Notes under the pieces: model-generated
Told to the model about the DNA's origin: nothing
The model's input: only the letters and a program-made list of their open reading frames with translations
Databases searched by the model: none
Made by a program: the position numbers and the translations under genes
NCBI RefSeq assembly: GCF_023349185.1
Contig: NZ_JAKIKY010000016.1
Span: 1 to 64,000 of the forward strand
Reading direction: 5' to 3'
Length of the DNA stretch: 64,000 nucleotides
Source: Shewanella aquimarina
GTDB lineage: Bacteria > Pseudomonadota > Gammaproteobacteria > Enterobacterales > Shewanellaceae
In this document: positions 42,950 to 52,355 of the stretch, piece after piece
Layout: every line of letters starts with the position of its first letter
How positions within the stretch are numbered: position 1 is the first letter of the stretch

Positions 42950-43897
42950 ATGACAACACTACCCAAGGATATCGCCAACCTATCGACCATAAAGAGCAAA
43001 GGCAAAGGCGCCATTGTCTTGGTCGCCGGCTTACTTTTCGCCCTGATTCTATTCAGCCAGACCATGTACACGGTTGACGAGGGACATGTGGGCATCATCA
43101 AGCGTTTCGGTCAAGCGACAGAGCAGGTCAACCCAGGCCTGCACATCAAGATCCCTTTTGTCGATAAGGTAGAGATCTTAGAGATACGTACTCGCAAGAA
43201 CGTCGAGAAGCTCAATGCCTCGACCCACGAGCAGATGCCGGTCACCGCCGAGGTGTCGATCAACTGGACCGTCAATCGTGACCAGGCCTTCGATCTGTTC
43301 AAGAGCTATGGTGGCCTGAGCCAGTTCGAGTCTCGTATTCTGGATCCAAAACTCAGATCGGCCGCCAAGGATGCCCTTGCGCGCTATAAGGCCGAGGAGA
43401 TCATCCAAAACCGCAGCCGGGTGATCGCCCAGATCGAAGACTTCCTCATCGAAGAGATGAAGGAATACCCGGTCAAGCTCGACTCGGCGCAGCTGGAAAA
43501 CCTCGGCCTGCCGCAGAAGTATATCCAGTCTATCGAGACTAAACAGACAGAGAAAAACCTGGCGGCCGCCGAGAAGCATCGTCTTGAAAGACAGAATCTG
43601 GAGGCCCAGCGTGAAGTAAACACGGCCAACGCCAAGCGTGACGCCGCCAAGGCCACCGCCGACGGTAAGGCTTACGCCATTCAGACCGAGGCAATTGCCG
43701 AAGCCGAAGCGATTCGCCTCAAGGGTATCGCCGAAGCAGAGGCGATCAAGAAGAAGGCCGAGGCGCTGAGAGAATCGCAGACTCTGGTGGATTATGTGCG
43801 TGCCCAGCAGTGGAATGGCCAGATGCCGACCACCATCATGGGCAGCGACCAGAGCGTGCTGTGGAACATGACCAGTAATACCAATCGTAATAAATGA
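42950..43897 (+). CDS. SPFH/prohibitin-family membrane protein
   Basis: This 315-residue protein has one N-terminal membrane helix (about 19-38) and an SPFH domain (about 38-215: VDEGHVGIIKRFGQATEQVNPGLHIKIPFVDKVEILEIRT). A long charged coiled coil follows (about 205-285, with repeated EAEAIRLKGIAEAEAIKKKAEA). Such proteins form membrane scaffolds that modulate proteases or lipid domains, as with HflC and QmcA. GGAGAG precedes the ATG. The last codons (NTNRNK and the stop) lie within the 162-bp repeat that begins at 43878, so the native C-terminus may have been replaced. Confidence 0.88.
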   Translation: MTTLPKDIANLSTIKSKGKGAIVLVAGLLFALILFSQTMYTVDEGHVGIIKRFGQATEQVNPGLHIKIPFVDKVEILEIRTRKNVEKLNASTHEQMPVTAEVSINWTVNRDQAFDLFKSYGGLSQFESRILDPKLRSAAKDALARYKAEEIIQNRSRVIAQIEDFLIEEMKEYPVKLDSAQLENLGLPQKYIQSIETKQTEKNLAAAEKHRLERQNLEAQREVNTANAKRDAAKATADGKAYAIQTEAIAEAEAIRLKGIAEAEAIKKKAEALRESQTLVDYVRAQQWNGQMPTTIMGSDQSVLWNMTSNTNRNK

Positions 43898-44039
43898 TTA
43901 ATCATTCTAGCTTGTTAAAACGCTCGATAACTGCATTAGTATTTTTAATTGTAGAATAACTACTTATCTAAAAACCCTGCTTTGTTCTCAAGCATTTTTC
44001 CTGCGCTATTTCTGATCATATATTTACTGTGATTGGTAT
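43878..44039 (-). repeat. 162-bp ATACCAATC/GATTGGTAT element, inverted copy
   Basis: This is the same element as 29748-29909 in the opposite orientation and of equal length. Its left end, TACCAATCGTAATAAATGA, supplies the end of the SPFH reading frame. The interior matches copy 1 with scattered single-base differences. Confidence 0.85.
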
Positions 44040-44081
44040 AAGAAGCAGTAAGCTAGCTATACCGGCCTGATTCATAGGCAC

Positions 44082-44110
44082 AAAAAAGCCCGCATCGCGC
44101 GGGCTTTTTT
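44082..44110. terminator. Bidirectional terminator between the SPFH gene and puuB
   Basis: AAAAAAGCCCGC pairs with GCGGGCTTTTTT around ATCGC. Confidence 0.92.
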
Positions 44111-44126
44111 AATGGCAATAACTTGG

Positions 44127-45422
44127 CTAGACGCCCAGCTTGTCGCGCATCGTGTAGTACCAGGCACCGATAGCCGAGAAAGGCACCTGCAGCAGGTGAC
44201 CGCCCGGGAAGGGGTAATGGGGCAGTTGTGCGAAGGCATCGAAACGTTTCGCCTGGCCATTGATGGTCTCGGCCAGTATCTGCCCCGCCAGATGGGTATA
44301 GGTCACCCCATGGCCGCTACAGCCCTGAGAGTAATAGATGTTCCCGCCGATACGGCCCACCTGCGGCAGACGCGACAGGGTCAGCAGGAAGTTACCCGTC
44401 CAGGTAAAGTCTATCTTCACATCCTTGAGCTGCGGGAAGGTCGCCAGCATCTTAGGACGAATGATCGCCTCGATGTTGGCAGGATCCCGGGCGCCATAGA
44501 CCACACCACCACCATAGATTAGACGCTTGTCACCAGACAGCCTGAAATAATCCAGCAGATAGTTACAGTCTTCGACGCAATAGTCTTGCGGCAGCAACGA
44601 GTGCGCCAACTCTTCACCAAGCGGCTCTGTGGTGATCACCTGAGTACCACAGGGCATGGACTTGGCCTGCAGCTCAGGCAGCAGCCCCTTGAGGTAGGCG
44701 TTACCGGCCACGATAACGAACTTACACTTCACCGAACCTTCCTGGGTGTGCACCACAGGGCTGTCGCCCTGATCGACGCGGATCACCGCCGAGTCTTCGA
44801 AGATCTGTCCGCCCAAGGACTCTACCGCATCGGCCTCACCCAGCGCCAGATTTAGCGGGTGAATATGGCCGCCGCTCATGTCTAACATGCCGCCCACGTA
44901 GCGCTCGGTATCCACCACGCCGCGAATGCCCTTCTCATCCAGCAGCTCTAAGTGCCCCAGATGACCATGCTTCTCCCACAGCGTCTTCTGCGCCTCGAGA
45001 TGGCCCATCTGTTTCTTGTTCAGCGCCGCAAACACGCCGCCATCTTTCAGATCGCACTGGATGTTGTATTTAGCCACCAGCCCCTTGAGAATGCGGCCGC
45101 CTTCGAAGGCCATCTGACCAAACAACTTGGCCTGCTCTGTGCCCACAACCTTTTCTATGGTGTCGATATCCCGGCTGAAGCTGTTGACTATCTGGCCGCC
45201 GTTGCGTCCGGATGCGCCGAAGCCTACTCTGGCCGCCTCCAGCACAGTCACCTTAAAGCCCGCCTCCAGCAGATGGATCGCCGACGAGAGGCCGGTATAA
45301 CCCGCGCCTATGATACAGACGTCGGTCTCTATGTTATCGCTTAACTTGTCGCGCAGCGTCTTGGTGTTGGCAGACGCCGCATAATAGGAATTTGCATGAG
45401 GTGTACAGGTCATATCATTCAC
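44127..45422 (-). CDS. puuB: Gamma-glutamylputrescine oxidase
   Basis: This FAD enzyme oxidises gamma-glutamylputrescine to the aldehyde, releasing H2O2 and ammonia. The 431 residues contain the dinucleotide motif VCIIGAGYTGLSSAIHLLEAG (about 36-56), GASGRNGGQIVNSFSRD and GGHIHPLNLALGEADA. The closing FDAFAQLPHYPFPGG and SAIGAWYYTMRDKLGV follow E. coli PuuB almost residue for residue. It is the last gene of the potFGHI unit, 75 bases after potI. A second PuuB-like oxidase is at 53122. Confidence 0.9.
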   Translation of the reverse strand: MNDMTCTPHANSYYAASANTKTLRDKLSDNIETDVCIIGAGYTGLSSAIHLLEAGFKVTVLEAARVGFGASGRNGGQIVNSFSRDIDTIEKVVGTEQAKLFGQMAFEGGRILKGLVAKYNIQCDLKDGGVFAALNKKQMGHLEAQKTLWEKHGHLGHLELLDEKGIRGVVDTERYVGGMLDMSGGHIHPLNLALGEADAVESLGGQIFEDSAVIRVDQGDSPVVHTQEGSVKCKFVIVAGNAYLKGLLPELQAKSMPCGTQVITTEPLGEELAHSLLPQDYCVEDCNYLLDYFRLSGDKRLIYGGGVVYGARDPANIEAIIRPKMLATFPQLKDVKIDFTWTGNFLLTLSRLPQVGRIGGNIYYSQGCSGHGVTYTHLAGQILAETINGQAKRFDAFAQLPHYPFPGGHLLQVPFSAIGAWYYTMRDKLGV

Positions 45423-45497
45423 CCTGAATCGTTATAATAATGGCTTGGGTTGACAGGCGCCGCGGGGCGCCTGCTATCTAGAGCTATCGCTGCGAGC

Positions 45498-46325
45498 CTA
45501 ATCGCTGACCATACGGCTACGTTTGTCGGCGCGGCGGGCCAGGTACCAAGAGATGAAGGCAATCAGCGAAACGATTAAGATGATCAAGGTCGCCAACGCG
45601 TTGATCTTAGGTGATACCCCCATACGCACGGAGGAGAAGACCACCATAGGCAGGGTCGTTGCCCCAGGCCCAGAGGCGAAGCTGGCGATCACCAGGTCAT
45701 CCAGCGACAGGCTGAAGGAGAGCAGCCAACCCGCGATCAGCGCCGGAGAGATCATGGGCACAGTGATGTGGAAGAAGGTCTTGAGTGGCGTCGCCCCCAG
45801 ATCCTGAGCCGCCTCCTCGATAGACATATCCAGTTCACGCAGCCTGGATGAGACCACCACGGCCACATAGGCGGCGCAGAAGGTCGAGTGGGCGATCCAC
45901 ACGGTCAACATGCCACGCTCGGCGGGCCAGCCCAGCAGATCCGCCATGTGCACGAACAGCAGCAACAGCGACAGACCCGTGATCACCTCTGGCATAACCA
46001 GGGGCGCGGTGATCATGTTCGACAGCGTCATCTTGCCCCAGGAGCGAGCGAAGCGTGTCATCACGAAGGCCGCCATGGTGCCGAGGATCACCGCCATGGT
46101 GGAGGCGAAGAACGCCACCTTTAAGCTGGTCGCCACCGCATCGAGGATCTGATCGTCGCGGAACAGCTCGCCATACCACTTGGCCGAGAAGCCGCCCCAA
46201 ACCGTCACCAGCTTAGACTCGTTGAAAGAGTAGAACACCAGGATGAACATGGGCGCGTAGAGGAAAAACATCCCACCCCAGAGCATCAGGGTGGAGAAAC
46301 TCAATTTTCTTAGTCTGTTGCTCAT
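45498..46325 (-). CDS. potI: Putrescine ABC transporter permease PotI
   Basis: This is one of two permeases of the putrescine importer. The 275 residues have six helices and the EAA loop (ELDMSIEEAAQDLGATPLKTFFHITVP) that contacts the ATPase. The start is the ATG at 46325, which overlaps the potH stop as ATGA. A longer frame would run 34 codons into potH and is not homologous. Confidence 0.92.
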   Translation of the reverse strand: MSNRLRKLSFSTLMLWGGMFFLYAPMFILVFYSFNESKLVTVWGGFSAKWYGELFRDDQILDAVATSLKVAFFASTMAVILGTMAAFVMTRFARSWGKMTLSNMITAPLVMPEVITGLSLLLLFVHMADLLGWPAERGMLTVWIAHSTFCAAYVAVVVSSRLRELDMSIEEAAQDLGATPLKTFFHITVPMISPALIAGWLLSFSLSLDDLVIASFASGPGATTLPMVVFSSVRMGVSPKINALATLIILIVSLIAFISWYLARRADKRSRMVSD

Positions 46326-47227
46326 ATCGTCTTCTCCATACTTCTGGACTGATAACGATGGAATAGGGTGATAGGGATGATCAAGAGTGCCAACATCACG
46401 ATGGCGAGCGACGAAGCGACCGGCCAATCACGGTTGTTGAAGAACTCCTGCCATAACACCTTACCTATCATGAGCGAATCGGGACCGCCCAATAGCTCAG
46501 GGATCACAAACTCCCCGACCACAGGAATAAACACCAGCATAGACCCTGCAATCACCCCGCCTTTCGACAGCGGCAGGGTCACCTTCCAGAAGGTATTGAG
46601 ACTGCGTGAGCCGAGATCTGCCGCGGCCTCGAGCAAACTGCCATCGAGCTGCGACAGGTTGGCGTACAGCGGCAAGATCATAAAGGGCAGATAGGTGTAG
46701 ATAATACCGATATAAACCGCGAAATTAGTATTGAGCATCTGAATCGGCTCAGAGATCACTCCCAGCCACATCAGCAGGTTATTGACCACCCCGTTGTTAC
46801 TCAGTATCCCCATCCAGGCATACACCCGGATAAGAAACGAGGTCCAGGATGGCAACATCACCAAGAGGATCAGCACAGTCTGGTGCTGCTTAGGTGCCCT
46901 GGCGATGGCATAGGCCATGGGGTAACCAATCAGCAGACAGCCGAAGGTGGTGACAAACGCCATCTTGAGCGAGCCCAGATAGGCATTGATATAGAGATGA
47001 TCTTCGAAGATCAGGATATAGTTGCCCAGATTGAGCATGATCTGCAGCGACTCGTCGGCATATTGATACAGCGCCTCGTAGGGCGGGATCGCCACGGCCG
47101 GCGTCGACAAACTGATCTTCAATACGATGGCAAACGGCAAGGCAAAGAACATCAGCAGCCAGAAGTAGGGCACGCCTATCGTCCAGCACTGTCCCTTGGG
47201 CAAACGAAACTTCAATGACTTCTTCAT
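46322..47227 (-). CDS. potH: Putrescine ABC transporter permease PotH
   Basis: This permease has 301 residues and six or seven helices, with the N-terminal GVPYFWLLMFFALPFAIVLKISLS segment and the EAA motif (DGSLLEAAADLGSRSLNTFWKVTLPLSKGG). It pairs with PotI to form the inner-membrane channel. It starts ten bases after potG and overlaps potI by four, so the three are tightly co-translated. Confidence 0.93.
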   Translation of the reverse strand: MKKSLKFRLPKGQCWTIGVPYFWLLMFFALPFAIVLKISLSTPAVAIPPYEALYQYADESLQIMLNLGNYILIFEDHLYINAYLGSLKMAFVTTFGCLLIGYPMAYAIARAPKQHQTVLILLVMLPSWTSFLIRVYAWMGILSNNGVVNNLLMWLGVISEPIQMLNTNFAVYIGIIYTYLPFMILPLYANLSQLDGSLLEAAADLGSRSLNTFWKVTLPLSKGGVIAGSMLVFIPVVGEFVIPELLGGPDSLMIGKVLWQEFFNNRDWPVASSLAIVMLALLIIPITLFHRYQSRSMEKTI

Positions 47228-47237
47228 AACGCCCCCG

Positions 47238-48374
47238 TTAAGATCTCAGTACAACGGCACTGGTCGCTTCCCAACTGACGAAGACATCCTCTTCCCAGGT
47301 GGGCGAGTCGGCGCGGCGGTCACTGTTGGTCATCACAGATTGAATGAGCTGTCCGTTACACAGGCGTATATAGTAAACCGAGATGCCCCCCAGGTAGGCG
47401 ATATCTTCGACCTTACCGGCGCACCAGTTGCGTGCCTCGCCTGGCTGCTCGCGGCTGATGTGAGTCTTCTCGGGACGAATCGCCACCCACACCTGGGTGG
47501 TGTCCACACTGGTCGACACACCGTAACCCACATAGAAGGGCTGAGGAATGTTGGCCACATTGATCACCACGTGGTCTACCTCATCCTCGACAATATCCCC
47601 CTCGAACAGGTTCACGCTGCCGATAAACTCGGCCACCATGCGGTTAGCCGGGCTCTCGTAGATATCCATTGGCGAACCGGTTTGAGCGATCCAGCCATCG
47701 TTCATGATGGCGATCCGCTCGGCCATGGTCATGGCCTCTTCCTGATCGTGGGTAACCATCACACAGGTCACCCCGACCGCCTCGAGAATGTCCACCACCT
47801 CCAGCTGCATCTGAGTACGCAGTTTCTTATCCAGCGCCCCCATAGGCTCGTCCAGTAGCAAAAGTTTTGGACGCTTGGCCAGCGAACGCGCCAGGGCCAC
47901 ACGCTGACGCTGACCACCGGAAAGCTGATTAGGCTTACGCTTGGCATAAGGCTCCATGTGAACCAGCTTGAGCATCTCTTTGACACGCTGCTCTATCTCA
48001 TCCTTGGGCATCTTGTCCTGCTTGAGACCGAAGGCGATATTTTGCGCCACCGTCATGTGCGGAAACAGGGCGTAAGATTGGAACATCATATTGATGGGGC
48101 GCTCATAGGGCGGCATGTCGGTAATATCCTGGCCATCGAGATAGATGCGTCCCTCGGTCGGCTTCTCAAAGCCGGCCAGCATGCGAAGCAGCGTCGATTT
48201 CCCCGAACCTGAGCCGCCAAGCAATGCAAAAATTTCCCCACGATTAATATTTAGCGAGACGTCGTCCACGGCGCGAACATCGTCAAATAGCTTGCTGACT
48301 CTCTCGATCTTCAGCAACACCTCTCCTTGCGTCTTTGTTGTCGGTTTGTTGGTGACGCCCGAATTGCTAGCCAT
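47238..48374 (-). CDS. potG: Putrescine ABC transporter ATP-binding protein PotG
   Basis: This ATPase energises putrescine import. Walker A is LGGSGSGKSTLLRMLAG, the signature is LSGGQRQRVALARSLA, Walker B is LLLLDEPMGALD, and a C-terminal TOBE/MOP-like domain runs from about 265 to 378. The chosen ATG at 48374 (MASNSGVTN) has GGAG eight bases upstream; 11 extra codons further upstream lack support. It lies downstream of potF, behind a hairpin that may lower its expression relative to the binding protein. Confidence 0.94.
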   Translation of the reverse strand: MASNSGVTNKPTTKTQGEVLLKIERVSKLFDDVRAVDDVSLNINRGEIFALLGGSGSGKSTLLRMLAGFEKPTEGRIYLDGQDITDMPPYERPINMMFQSYALFPHMTVAQNIAFGLKQDKMPKDEIEQRVKEMLKLVHMEPYAKRKPNQLSGGQRQRVALARSLAKRPKLLLLDEPMGALDKKLRTQMQLEVVDILEAVGVTCVMVTHDQEEAMTMAERIAIMNDGWIAQTGSPMDIYESPANRMVAEFIGSVNLFEGDIVEDEVDHVVINVANIPQPFYVGYGVSTSVDTTQVWVAIRPEKTHISREQPGEARNWCAGKVEDIAYLGGISVYYIRLCNGQLIQSVMTNSDRRADSPTWEEDVFVSWEATSAVVLRS

Positions 48375-48430
48375 AATACTTCTCCACAAAAAGCACCAGT
48401 AAGGCACCTACTGCAATAGTTAAGATGATC

Positions 48431-48462
48431 TTAAAGAAAGGAGGGCAAGCGACCTTGCCCTC
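48431..48462 (-). terminator. Intra-operon hairpin between potF and potG
   Basis: GAGGGCAAG pairs perfectly with CTTGCCCTC around four bases. On the minus strand the stem is followed by CTTTCTTTAA. The broken T-run suggests partial termination, allowing more PotF than PotGHI. Confidence 0.7.
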
Positions 48463-48473
48463 TAATACAGGCA

Positions 48474-49574
48474 TTACATGCCAGATTTGACCTTAGTCCA
48501 CACACGAGTCATGGCACGCTGCGCCTTCATCGGACGCACATCGGCCACATACAGGCGTGACAGCACTTCAGGGGTAGGATAGATAGCCGCGTCGTTACGG
48601 ATCTCTTCATCCACCAGCTCCTGAGCAGGCACGTTAGGGTTAGCGTACGCCACATAGTTAGTGATAGGTGCAATCACCTCGGGGCGCAGCAGATAGTTAA
48701 TAAAGGTGTGAGCGTTCTTCACGTTCTTAGCATCGGCAGGAATCGCCAACATATCGAACCAAAGATTTGAACCTTCTTTCGGAATTGCATAACCAATCAC
48801 CTGACCATTCTCGGCCTCTTCGGCGCGTGCGGCGGCCTGGAAGACATCACCCGAGTAACCGAATGCCACACAGAGATCGCCATTGGCCAGATCGGTAATG
48901 TAGCGTGATGAGTGGAAATAGGTCACGAAGGGACGGATCTTCGCCATCACCTCACCCGCCTTGGCGTAGTCTTCGCTCTTAGTGCTGTTAGGATCCAGCC
49001 CCAGGTAGATCATCGCCATCGGCAGCATCTCGTCGGCACTGTCCAGCAGCGAAAAGCCACACTTAGAGATCTTCTCGGCATACTTAGGGTTAAAGACCAG
49101 CTCCAAAGAATCGACCGGCGCGTCTTCACCCAATACTTGCTTCACCTTAGCCTCGTTATAGCCTATGCCAGTAGTGCCCCACAGGTAAGGCACGGCGTGC
49201 TCGTTACGTGGATCGGCGGTTTCCAGCTGCTTCATCAGTTCAGGATTGAGGTTCTTGTGGTTGGTCAGCTGTGACTGATCCAACTTCTGGAAGGCACCTG
49301 CCTTGATCTGCTTTGCCAGAAAGTTGTTTGACGGCACCACGATATCATAGCCAGAACGACCCGATAGCAGCTTAGCCTCGACCACTTCGTTGCTGTCAAA
49401 CACATCGTAGACCACCTTGATGCCCGTCTCTTTCTCAAAATTGGCTAGGGTATCTTCGGCGATATAATCAGACCAGTTATATACTCTAACCACCTCTTCG
49501 GCGCTGGCGACAGAGCTTGCAAATACCCCGGCGGTGACCAGAGCGAGTGTTGTCATTTTCTTTAAAAGCTTCAT
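48474..49574 (-). CDS. potF: Periplasmic putrescine-binding protein PotF
   Basis: It captures putrescine in the periplasm for PotGHI. The protein has 366 residues, with a signal peptide ending near residue 25 (FASSVASA). The mature start EEVVRVYNWSDYIAEDTLANFEKETGI and the GYDIVVPSNNFLAKQI segment are the PotF/PotD hallmarks, including the Trp-Ser-Asp cluster that contacts the diamine. GGAGAT precedes the ATG. The 278-base gap to puuA carries an inverted repeat GTGTAAA (49708) / TTTACAC (49752) but no clear PuuR box. Confidence 0.93.
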   Translation of the reverse strand: MKLLKKMTTLALVTAGVFASSVASAEEVVRVYNWSDYIAEDTLANFEKETGIKVVYDVFDSNEVVEAKLLSGRSGYDIVVPSNNFLAKQIKAGAFQKLDQSQLTNHKNLNPELMKQLETADPRNEHAVPYLWGTTGIGYNEAKVKQVLGEDAPVDSLELVFNPKYAEKISKCGFSLLDSADEMLPMAMIYLGLDPNSTKSEDYAKAGEVMAKIRPFVTYFHSSRYITDLANGDLCVAFGYSGDVFQAAARAEEAENGQVIGYAIPKEGSNLWFDMLAIPADAKNVKNAHTFINYLLRPEVIAPITNYVAYANPNVPAQELVDEEIRNDAAIYPTPEVLSRLYVADVRPMKAQRAMTRVWTKVKSGM

Positions 49575-49852
49575 GCTATCTCCTTGTTAGCTTGCCAGTA
49601 GTCTGATGATTACTGCCATTGCATTGCCGCTTGTGACGGCTTTCATTGTTATTATTGCCAATGCTACAGCTTACAACTGCATCGAACCTGTTTAACATTC
49701 ATCGCTAGTGTAAAATCGAACATATCCACCATCAATATGAATTTATATCTATTTACACCGGTTAGTTATCCATGATTCAACCAGGGGGTTAATCCCCCCG
49801 GCAATCTTGCTTCATTTTGTCGCCAACCCTGCCCCAGAGTGGTGCAGAGCCC

Positions 49853-51202
49853 CTAGACGGTCAGCAGCAGGAACTCGCGCTCCCATGAGCTGATCACCCG
49901 GCGGAAGTTTTCCAGATCCGCCTGTTTCACCGCAATATAGCCTGTGGTGAAGGTATCCCCCAGATATTCCCTAACCGCCGAGCTTTCCGACATCACCGCC
50001 AGCGCCTCTTCGAGTGTCAGCGGCAGGCTGATCCCCTGGCGATTCTCGTTGGCGCGTCCATGCATAGGCGTGGAGGGTTTCACATCTTCCACCATGCCCA
50101 TGTAACCACACAGCAAGGTGGCCGCGATGGCCAGGTAGCTGTTGGCATCGGCACCGGCGATACGGTTTTCGATGCGGCGGTTCTGTGGCGACGACTCGGG
50201 AATACGCAGGCCACAGGTACGGTTCTCATCGCCCCACTCTAGGTTGACCGGCGCCGAGGTGCCCGGCAGGAAACGCCTGAAAGAGTTTACGTTGGGTGCC
50301 ATCAGGGGAAGCAGCTCGGGAATATACTTCTGCAGGCCGCCTATGTAGCTCAGGAACTTAGCACTTTTCGTGCCGTCCTCGTTGGTAAAGACATTCTTGC
50401 CGGTCTTGATATCCACCACACTCTGGTGGATATGCATGGCGCTGCCCGGCTCATCGGTGACAGGCTTGGCCATGAAGGTGGCACACACGTCATGCTTGAG
50501 CGCTGCCTCACGCAGGGTACGCTTAAACACAAACACCTGATCCGCCAGCGAAAGAGGGTCGCCGTGGCTGAAGTTGATCTCCATCTGGGCCGTGCCCTCT
50601 TCATGGATCAGGGTATCGATATCCAGTCCCTGAGCCTCGCACCAGTCGTACATATCTTCAAATAAGGGATCGTACTCGTTGGCGGCGTCGATTGAGAAAG
50701 ACTGACGACCCGACTCCTTGCGGCCACTGCGGCCCACGGGCGGAATCAATGGAATATCGGGATCTGAGTTTCTATGGGTCAGATAAAATTCCATCTCGGG
50801 TGCGACGACTGGCTTCCAGCCCTTGTCTTCATAGAGCTTGAGCACCTTCTTGAGCAGGTTACGGGGCGACAGTTCTATGGGGTTACCCATCTTGTCGAAG
50901 GTGTCGTGGATCACCTGGGCGGTGGCTTCGACCGTCCAGGGCAACATGAATACCGCGTTCGCATCTGGGACACAGACAAAGTCGATATCCGCCTTGTCCA
51001 GCAGGCTGTCATACAGGTCGTCATCCACATAGTCGCCGGTCACTGTCTGCAGCAGCACACTCTCAGGCAGGCGCATCCCCTTCTCGTCGATAAACTTATC
51101 CACCGGGGCGATTTTACCGCGGGCGATCCCCGTCATATCGCTGATGACACACTCCACCTCGGTGATCTTATTGGCTTTCAAATAATCGATTAACTTCTTC
51201 AT
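49853..51202 (-). CDS. puuA: Gamma-glutamylputrescine synthetase (glutamine-synthetase family)
   Basis: It ligates glutamate to putrescine at the cost of ATP, the first step of the Puu pathway. The 449 residues show the GS beta-grasp domain at the N-terminus, the catalytic core with VAPEMEFYLTHR, HEEGTAQMEINF, KPVTDEPGSAMHIHQSV and SAPVNLEWGDENRTCGLRIPESSPQNRRIENRIAGADANSYL-type ATP/metal residues. Linkage to puuD, puuB, puuC and potF favours the polyamine role over glutamine synthesis. It follows puuD by six bases. Confidence 0.9.
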   Translation of the reverse strand: MKKLIDYLKANKITEVECVISDMTGIARGKIAPVDKFIDEKGMRLPESVLLQTVTGDYVDDDLYDSLLDKADIDFVCVPDANAVFMLPWTVEATAQVIHDTFDKMGNPIELSPRNLLKKVLKLYEDKGWKPVVAPEMEFYLTHRNSDPDIPLIPPVGRSGRKESGRQSFSIDAANEYDPLFEDMYDWCEAQGLDIDTLIHEEGTAQMEINFSHGDPLSLADQVFVFKRTLREAALKHDVCATFMAKPVTDEPGSAMHIHQSVVDIKTGKNVFTNEDGTKSAKFLSYIGGLQKYIPELLPLMAPNVNSFRRFLPGTSAPVNLEWGDENRTCGLRIPESSPQNRRIENRIAGADANSYLAIAATLLCGYMGMVEDVKPSTPMHGRANENRQGISLPLTLEEALAVMSESSAVREYLGDTFTTGYIAVKQADLENFRRVISSWEREFLLLTV

Positions 51203-51208
51203 GCTTCA

Positions 51209-51970
51209 CTATCTCTTGCGTTGAGCTGCTCTGGCTTGGCAGGCTTGACTAAAGGCACTGAAAATTGAGCGATAGAAAGGGGTCTCTAACACCTTCCATT
51301 CGGGGTGAAACTGCACCCCCAGCGCGAAATTTTTCGCCTCTTTGACCGAAAACGCCTCGATTAATCCATCGGGGGCATAGGCTTCTGGCCGCAATCCAAC
51401 ACCCAAACGGTCAACACCTTGAGTGTGCACAGAGTTCACCTCTGCCAAATTGCGGCCCCAAGCCTCGTGGAGTAATCCCCCCGGTTCTATCTTCAACGGA
51501 TGAGACAGGCCGTACTGCACCTCGACGTCAGCCGTCTTGTCTTCTCTGTGTTCAATATAATCGCCAACTTCATGCAATTTCTGATGCAGGCTGCCACCAA
51601 ATACTACATTCATCTCCTGAAATCCCCGGCAGATGGCCAGCACAGGCACACCAGCATCGATCGCTGCCTTCAGCAGCGGCAGGTTGGTGGCGTCGCGCTT
51701 GGGATCGTGTAGGGTATCTGGGTCACTCGCCACACCGTCATAGTGATGGGGCTCGATATTGGAGGGCGAACCGGTGAACAGCAGACCATCTAATCTGGGC
51801 AATATCGTCTCGGCCGGGCAATGGCCAAGTGCGGGGATCACCAAGGGCCAGCCCTGGGTGGCATCGGCAATACTCAGTAGGTATTTCTCGCCAACGATAT
51901 TGAATGGGTGCAGGCCTACCTGTTGATTACAGGCCGTGACACCGATAACAGCAAGTCCTTCATCGGACAT
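51209..51970 (-). CDS. puuD: Gamma-glutamyl-GABA hydrolase (class I amidotransferase fold)
   Basis: It releases GABA (or another omega-amino acid) from its gamma-glutamyl conjugate. The 253 residues include the nucleophile Cys in VLAICRGFQEMN, and the catalytic His and Glu in GVQFHPEWK. SVHTQGVDRLG and AYAPDGLIEAF are also family features. It is the first gene of the puuD-puuA pair. Two inverted PuuR-like boxes lie 35-76 bases upstream of the ATG. Confidence 0.92.
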   Translation of the reverse strand: MSDEGLAVIGVTACNQQVGLHPFNIVGEKYLLSIADATQGWPLVIPALGHCPAETILPRLDGLLFTGSPSNIEPHHYDGVASDPDTLHDPKRDATNLPLLKAAIDAGVPVLAICRGFQEMNVVFGGSLHQKLHEVGDYIEHREDKTADVEVQYGLSHPLKIEPGGLLHEAWGRNLAEVNSVHTQGVDRLGVGLRPEAYAPDGLIEAFSVKEAKNFALGVQFHPEWKVLETPFYRSIFSAFSQACQARAAQRKR

Positions 51971-52004
51971 AGTTCACCTTTAGCTTTGTTGCGTCTTCTT
52001 ATAG

Positions 52005-52046
52005 TTATAACAATGAACAGACTTCAACCAATGTTCATTTTTTCAC
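52005..52046. promoter_or_regulatory. Inverted pair of PuuR-like boxes upstream of puuD-puuA
   Basis: AATGAACA at 52012-52019 and TGTTCATT at 52032-52039 are separated by 12 bases. The E. coli PuuR site is AAAATATAATGAACA; the plus-strand site matches 10 of 15 and the minus-strand site 10 of 15, with the AATGAACA core exact in both. The remaining gap 52047-52389 is AT-rich and shows no gene. Confidence 0.7.
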
Positions 52047-52355
52047 ACACTACACTGAAATAGTTGACGAGGCAATAGCCCGCAGAAAACAAAATATACA
52101 ACAGAATAACAATTAGAATAAAACTCAATTAAAACAACATTAAAAGAGAAATAAAATTAATGTAAAGCCGAAAACAGGCGAAAATCACGCCAAGGGTTTT
52201 GTGAACCAGCTCCCACAGAAAAGCCAACTTCAGAAATGGGCCCTATGGCCTTAATGGACAAAATTATTTACATAATCGAGCGTGCAATGGCTCAGCCATA
52301 TGGGCATAGACATACCGAGATGGGCAGGGAAACAATAGAGAGGGGGAAGGATGGA

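Noticed and set aside
49708..49758. PuuR box upstream of potF
   Set aside because: AAAATCGAACA only loosely resembles the core, with a broken AATGAACA; the inverted GTGTAAA/TTTACAC is a different motif.
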